DNA of 64,000 nt from Cichorium intybus. Lineage: Eukaryota; Streptophyta; Magnoliopsida; Asterales; Asteraceae. Under the pieces are notes generated by a model that saw only the letters and a list, made by a program, of their open reading frames with translations, searched no databases and was not told the origin of the DNA. Below, piece after piece: positions 58,680-64,000 of this stretch (its first letter is position 1; every line of letters starts with the position of its first letter). Location of the stretch: positions 21,244,063 through 21,308,062 of the forward strand of contig CM042014.1 of NCBI GenBank assembly GCA_023525715.1, written 5' to 3'. A program made the translations under genes and the position numbers.

Positions 58680-59065
58680 CCAAAAAAGTAATAAAAAAAA
58701 CTGAAAGTTGGTTACTGTTACTGTACGTCTTGATCTGCTTCTTGGGTCGATGACCTTTGTGGGCTGCTACCATTTAAATTTTTTGCTTTTCTTTTTCTTT
58801 ATTTCCGAAAATAACACTTTTAACTAAGAACTTTTTTTAATTAAATTATCCCATTTACACAAAAGTGGGTTGCTGTTACCATAGGTCTCGAAAAGAAAAA
58901 AATCACAAAAGTGAGAGTGCACATCTGACAAAAAAAGAAATAAAATGAAAGTAGGTTGTTATTACTTCAGGTTTGGAAAAGAATAAAAACTCTAAAAAAT
59001 GAAAGTAGGTTGGTATTACTGTAAGACTAGAAAAGAAAAAAAAAACTAAAGTACATTACCGTGTA
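58680..59065. repeat. Diverged tandem repeat with AAAGTAGGTTG core
   Basis: Four degenerate units at about 58695, 58860, 58945 and 58995 of the type 'gaaagtaggttggtattact' followed by 'ggtttggaaaagaa'. The core resembles the 56.9-kb minisatellite core (GAAAGTACGTTGCTA). Confidence 0.7.
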
Positions 59066-59589
59066 TCTGTCATTTTCTTAAAAAACGCAATTACAATCCG
59101 ACAGCCTATCGTTGAATTAAATCCACAGGAAAATACCAAAACAGACTAAAAAAGTCACATTATCAACTTAATTTGTGCAAGTAAAAACCAAAATCAAGTG
59201 TAAATAACTGTACATAATAAAATATTGATATGTTGAAATTACCATAATAGGCTTCTTGTATTTACTGAAACTTTTTTTCTTCTTCCACGTGCTTGGAGTT
59301 ATCGAGCAACGATCTAGATGCCATCTCTATGGGCACACTGAAAAAGAACCACAATGACACTTTTCGCTAATCATCTTTGTTAAAAAAAACATCAATATCC
59401 AGTCATTTTTGTTTCTTGATCCCAAAATCAGACCATATACACATTTCACAAACAGAGATCTACACGTGACACACAAACACGATTTACGCATTACACAAAC
59501 GGATCTAAAAAAAAAGAACCAGAACAGAGTTCAGTTTTTGGGTAGAACCCAAAATCCTAACATATAAATTTCAAAATAAATTCCCGATA
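59066..59589. other. No gene recognised
   Basis: AT-rich. A short Ser/Glu-rich minus-strand frame near 59265-59324 is too short to call. Confidence 0.4.
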
Positions 59590-59658
59590 GAAAGGACTAC
59601 AACAAAAAGCTTTGATGAAGCTTAGAAAGGACTGCAGCAAAAAGCTTTGATGAAGCAG
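59590..59658. repeat. 35-bp tandem duplication
   Basis: 'gaaaggactacaacaaaaag' plus 'ctttgatgaag', twice, with two differences. Confidence 0.9.
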
Positions 59659-59660
59659 AT

Positions 59661-60882
59661 GTCTACTACGGAGACTTCAAAATTAAAGAAACTCGGTAAA
59701 TTCAATTGCAAACAAAATTAACTGGAAAAAATTAAAATCTAATCATATTGGCATTACCTCAAGCACCAGGTGGACGAAATTCCAATACACGGTGGTCTCT
59801 CAGGAGCAGAATTCATGTTTCCCTTGATGTTACTCACAATACAACCTCGGTTAAAACAAATATGTGAGAAAACAAACATTTGTTAGAACAAATCGACGGA
59901 TGTAGGCAATGGCTCTTGATTCGCATCAAGCTTCTAGAAGGGATGGACTTTTATATCGGATTTATAGCTGGAAATGGAAGCATAATCCGAGAGAACAGGG
60001 AGAACGTGGGGGAAGACGGTTCTGTGATCTAATCGGCCCGATGAGGTAGGAGAATCGTGAGATTGTAGGAAGACGGTGTTCTTAATTGGTACCTTTACAA
60101 TTTATGCAAGTATCAGAAACTAATCAATGGTTCCAATTTATAAATTTCATATTTAATAAATTTTACAATTCATCTACAAAACCACAACCTGTTGTTGTGG
60201 CTGGTCCTCTTATTGAGAAGTAGATTGTTGCATCTGAGGCATCTTCATCTGTTTTAGAAAAAGGCATTTAGCCTTCAAAATCCACCTACAATTCTCAATT
60301 TACAATATATTAGAAATCTTAATACAGAAGATAACAATAATAAGATACAATAAACCCAATAATATGAAATACCAACCTGAAACATTTGATTGGTATATGA
60401 CTTTATACAACCTGTCCTTTTTTCATCTAGAAGGTAAAAAAACATAGAAAGCATTTAGAACCACTGATATTTTTTATTGTAACTCCCGAAAATGCAAAAA
60501 TCTCACCTGAAATCTTTTTCTATCCATGTTGGCTTATGATCGATGTCCCTTTATTTTTTGTACGGGCTCTGCTTTAACCCTCAACTGGAAAGACGATGAA
60601 ATGAAATAGATTACTTTACAGTAGAGATGAAATAGAAAATGTTAGTTACATTTATTATACCTTGAAATAGGTTTTGGTGAAGCTTTTGGTCATAGCTCTG
60701 AGGGTTCTTCCTCCACCTTTCGTTTTAGCGAGACAGAATCAAATACACACACTGCACACATAAATCCACACACGAACAACTAAAATGAATAGAGGCCAAT
60801 ATATAAACCATCTATAAAGCACAAAAGAATAAAAATCAAACCTGGGCTTGGTTATACAGATTTAAGCTCCAAGACGTTGTTT
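59661..60882 (-). other. Possible decayed exons with splice donors
   Basis: Minus-strand pieces ending at GT donors: MNSAPERPPCIGISSTWCL (59758-59816, donor gtaatg); CLAKTKGGGRTLRAMTKSFT plus KTYFK (near 60661-60740, donor gtataa); and QLRVKAEPVQKIKGHRS (near 60508-60590). They do not form one recognised protein. Either a broken unknown gene or several captured exons. Confidence 0.3.
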
Positions 60883-60929
60883 TCAAAACATGGTCATGTC
60901 AAGCCTTTCTATGCTGCAAGTGCAATTGG

Positions 60930-61176
60930 AACCCAAATGTTCCACCCACCATTTGAAAAGCATATACCTAAAAATCAAATCAAATTCACATAATACTAAC
61001 ACAAATCTATAGAAAATTAAGGGACGGTGGAGATATAAACTCACCAAGAAATTAGCAGTTGACGCCACCAACTTAGTAGAACCCTTCTTTACCTTATTCA
61101 TCATGGACGGTTTCGCCTTCATCCCTATCTTAATAGCCAAGAAGAGTAGTAGAAGAAGGACACAAGTTTTAATCAA
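60930..61176 (-). other. Two exon-like pieces with a shared frame, unassigned
   Basis: The minus strand reads AIKIGMKAKPSMMNKVKKGS, TKLVASTANFL, donor (TTG|gtgagt at 61044), then acceptor (tttttag) at 60968 and VYAFQMVGGTFGFQLHLQHR. The predicted intron is 77 bp, short but plausible. The first piece is basic and helical-looking. I do not know the family. Confidence 0.35.
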
Positions 61177-62108
61177 GAATCAAACATATTCAGAAAGAAT
61201 TCTTATGAGCTTATTCATAAATCACAAAAAGTAACAGATAAAATTATTCATAAACAGAGAACCGGCCGGTAATCAAAGTTCAAACCCAAATTTGGTTATT
61301 TAACTTGAGCTAGGGACAAAAACCTCAAAAAGGTATAATTTGAAAAAACCAACTATACTCATGGTCCAAAAATGTAATATCCTCTTACTTATTATTTCAA
61401 GGGCTAAGTGGTTGTTTTATATTTCTTAATAATAATAATAATAATATCATAAAAGTAAGGGAGAAGTCGTAATTTTAAAAAAGGTTTAACATACCTCATT
61501 ATGAAGTAGTTGATTTTCCAGTATAGTCTGCTTTGAGTGTCTTTTCCTGGTACAAAAATAGGATAAACAAAACTTTTGAGAAGCTGCAAGAAATAAAATA
61601 GGAAATAGTATCATACTTTCATTGTTTCTGTTATAATAGCATTGTACTTTCATTTCAAAAATAAGAAACAACATAAAAATAGGATTCTATAACAAATGAA
61701 TACACTCGTTTCCAAAAACTTCTGGCCTAAATAACACACATTAAAAAAATACCATCATTGCTCTCAATAAAGCACCCCATTGTAATGTCATCCCTGGAAT
61801 AGTTAACTTTAGAATCATATAGAGAATGTCAGCTCTGGTATAGTTTAACTTTAGAATCAAACTTTTATAATTGAAATACAAAATCAAAATATTATATTTA
61901 GAATCTTGAACGAACTTTAAAAATACAACCGTGTTTTACTCCATAAACAGATACGTCCTTCACCGATTTTCAAAAATGGGTGGATATGTGTGAAAGACAA
62001 ATTCAGGATACAGACCCTTGCCTTGAAATACAAATCATATATGATTTGAGCTTGTGGTTGGCCTAGAAATAGTGGAAACCCTAGAGACATTTCATAAGAT
62101 AAAATACA
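61177..62108. other. No gene recognised
   Basis: AT-rich. A short 'aataat' run lies near 61430. Confidence 0.45.
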
Positions 62109-62230
62109 TCAAAACGTAAGGCCAGATCCACACCTTGACACAACAGTAAGATCCAAGTCATCTATAGTTGTTCGATCATTCAGCTCACCTTCAATGTTGG
62201 ACCCAAAATCATGAAAGATGCATGTTACAA
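62109..62230 (-). other. Exon-like fragment, unassigned
   Basis: The minus strand reads TCIFHDFGSNIEGELNDRTT, IDDLDLTVVSRCGSGLTF, stop. It has protein-like composition, but I cannot name a family. Confidence 0.35.
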
Positions 62231-62859
62231 TCGATGGAGAAATAAAAAAGGCTAGAGATCTTAGAACAAAATTCAAACATCATACTTTAAATTCACCACG
62301 TAGAGCAAATACAAGAATATGGTAGATCTGAGAACCAGAATTAAACACAAGGATCAGACGAAAACACTTTTGAACCCCAAAAATGACATACCATAGGATT
62401 AGACAGGGTGGCGGTAGTTACTTAGCATCACAATAGAACTGGGCTTTTTTGTAATTTTCCGACAACCTGCAAGGGAAAGGGATGTCTGGAAGAAAAGGGG
62501 GACGTGATTGGTGATTTTCACATTTAGGTTAACTTCAAATTATAACCTCAATATCTTGTCTCAAAAAATAATTAATAAATATTTTGGCTTTCTGGTTAAC
62601 CTTATGCGAGATAAAAAGCAATCCATAACGTTAAAGCTCTTGGGCACTGTCTTCTTTCCTTATAAAATACCTGAAATGTCAAGAAATAAATAAAGAGAAC
62701 ATTTGATCCCTTATAGATAATATCATTTGAAAATTTTCAACCAACCTTCACAATTGAAAATTTGATTCCTTATAGATTATATCAAGGAACGCATGTCTGA
62801 ATCGTTATACGAAGAAGGTCCCTTTAAGTGTTGGTATTTACCTGTAAGTAGCAAATGAA
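62231..62859. other. No gene recognised
   Basis: 'ccttatagat' direct repeats occur near 62709 and 62770. No coding sequence seen. Confidence 0.45.
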
Positions 62860-63015
62860 AAATCCAAGATGAAATCTGTAATGGCATGTGTATTATAATG
62901 AAATGATAAAGTAATAATACGAAAACCATGGGATACGTTGGTGATGGCCAATAGCACCCCTCCCATGGAATTAACGATTCCAGCTGGACCATATTGGTAG
63001 AAGCACCCAAAATTG
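62860..63015 (-). other. Exon-like fragment, unassigned
   Basis: One minus-strand frame reads NFGCFYQYGPAGIVNSMGGV, LLAITNVSHGFRIITLSFHY. A competing frame starts MGASTNMVQLESLIPWEG. Which frame, if either, is real cannot be decided here. Confidence 0.25.
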
Positions 63016-63359
63016 GATATTTGTGAAATTATGTGCTTAGAAACTATGTGCTTTAAACTGATTTCAAAGATGCAAACCTATATTGGCTTGTAAAGATTAG
63101 CGTGCAAAGAATCACATCCCAAATCAAATTCTATAGCAACAACGATGATTGGATAGCTCGGATAAAAAGGGTTGTACCTGGAGGGAATTCATCCAAGAAG
63201 CTCGTTCTTTTCTTTGCGTTTCCCCTACTTCATTTTCCTATAAACTTCATATGTATTGATATCGAGATGAACTATGTGGATGAAATCCGAAGAGTAGAAG
63301 GAAATCAAGGTGAAAAAAAAGAAATTTAAGAACGAAAAGAGAAGAGATTGAAGTCGTAC

Positions 63360-63432
63360 CATTTGATGTGCCTTCCAAACATCCTGTTCTTCTTCGATCT
63401 TCTATAGCATTCTCTTCCTCTTCTCCAGACAT
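63360..63432 (-). other. Possible first coding exon, unassigned
   Basis: The minus-strand ATG at 63432 opens MSGEEEENAIEDRRRTGCLE, GTSN and ends at a donor (AATG|gtacga). An acidic N-terminus followed directly by an intron looks like a genuine gene start, but I find no continuing exon that I can name. Confidence 0.35.
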
Positions 63433-63781
63433 ATTGAGAAATTGCTTAAGCCTGAAATATAAACAATACTCATAATCTGCACTTCGGTTCCTAAAACTAT
63501 TTCAATCTACAATCACGATTTGCTCTGATACAAATTTAGAAATCGACAAGTAGTAAGCTTAGAGTTCCTGTATGATTATGTAAAAAGAGGGCCAGCAATT
63601 ACATAGTGAACATACCAAACAGATGCCCAATTCTTGGAGTTAGGGTTTTGGTACTCACCGCACACCAAGCAATTGGACGTAATCGTAGTTTCTCTGTCTA
63701 TTTGAAAATCAAAACCCAACAATTCAAAAGTAAACGATCGAGTATAAGGAAGAAATTGAACGAATTTGCGTGTAATCAGGT
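63433..63781. other. No gene recognised
   Basis: Possible untranslated leader sequence on either strand. Nothing certain. Confidence 0.4.
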
Positions 63782-63949
63782 GCTAGGAAGAGTCAAGTTG
63801 CGCAAGGTTACCGTGGTATGGTTGAAGATGATCCCTATTTCAACGAGACAGTGAACACAAAAAGGGGCGGTAGCAAGGCGAAGTCCGATGATAGCATCGA
63901 TGGTGCGATCTTCGCTTCCACCGCTGTAGGCATCTTTCAAACTTCTTAG
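63782..63949 (+). other. Coding-like frame after a splice acceptor, unassigned
   Basis: Following 'gtgtaatcag', the plus strand reads ARKSQVAQGYRGMVEDDPYF, NETVNTKRGGSKAKSDDSID, GAIFASTAVGIFQTS, stop. The region is noticeably GC-richer than its surroundings and looks protein-coding, but I do not recognise it. It is near the window edge. Confidence 0.35.
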
Positions 63950-64000
63950 GAAGGAGCATTGAAATGAAGCTCTGGCGGCTGCAACGTGGTGGTGTTGCTG

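Overview
The window is a repeat-dominated, AT-rich stretch of plant nuclear DNA. Every recognisable protein fragment is plant-like or a plant transposon product: a LRR receptor-kinase ectodomain, single-domain cyclophilin, hnRNP Q-like RRM, SWI/SNF-type bromodomain, casein kinase 1, Ty1/copia polyprotein and Helitron PIF1 helicase. The LTR termini (TGTAACGACCC, TGTAACGCC) and the Helitron ends suggest a eudicot; a composite (Asteraceae) is my guess, not proven. I find no complete, intact ordinary host gene and no tRNA, rRNA or CRISPR. The only long intact coding sequence is a copia polyprotein.

Layout. 1-0.8 kb: two broken gene fragments (LRR kinase, cyclophilin). 2.1-4.4 kb: a Tourist-like MITE, a foldback repeat and a short complete Helitron (2766-4434). 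4.7-9.7 kb: a GC-rich TIR element followed by a complete, apparently very young Ty1/copia element on the minus strand (5018-9709) with visually identical 171-bp LTRs, a perfect 5-bp target duplication and one 1429-codon gag-pol ORF. 10-14.6 kb: microsatellites, a CLV1/BAM-like LRR fragment and a 665-bp copia LTR that carries a polypurine tract on one side and a primer-binding site on the other. 14.6-27.7 kb: an LTR element with about 3.1-kb LTRs and a non-coding interior (LARD-like), with a related 3.29-kb solo LTR nested in one LTR.

28.5-64 kb is mainly Helitron territory, all on the minus strand. One Helitron end lies at 28520. A whole element spans 29248-38607, and another begins at 38620. 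Each 3' end abuts a (TA)n tract. The 29248-38607 Helitron carries a decayed PIF1 helicase, an hnRNP Q exon, a 1.2-kb minisatellite, and four bromodomain exons that still splice together in frame beneath a TATA-like box. The Helitron starting at 38620 is split by a second, very young large-LTR gypsy derivative (40147-48951, perfect 5-bp TSD, pol remnants). Beyond it are a second PIF1 fragment, a second hnRNP Q fragment, casein kinase 1 exon 1, a 'GTACGTTGCTAAAA' minisatellite and several exon-like pieces with splice sites that I cannot assign.

No genes here form a cellular pathway. The biology is transposition: nested LTR elements dating each other, and rolling-circle elements capturing and reshuffling host exons while hosting tandem repeats. 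The best candidates for something undescribed are the bromodomain-capturing Helitron with its two related 19-bp minisatellites, and the chimeric exon region at 54.9-63.5 kb.
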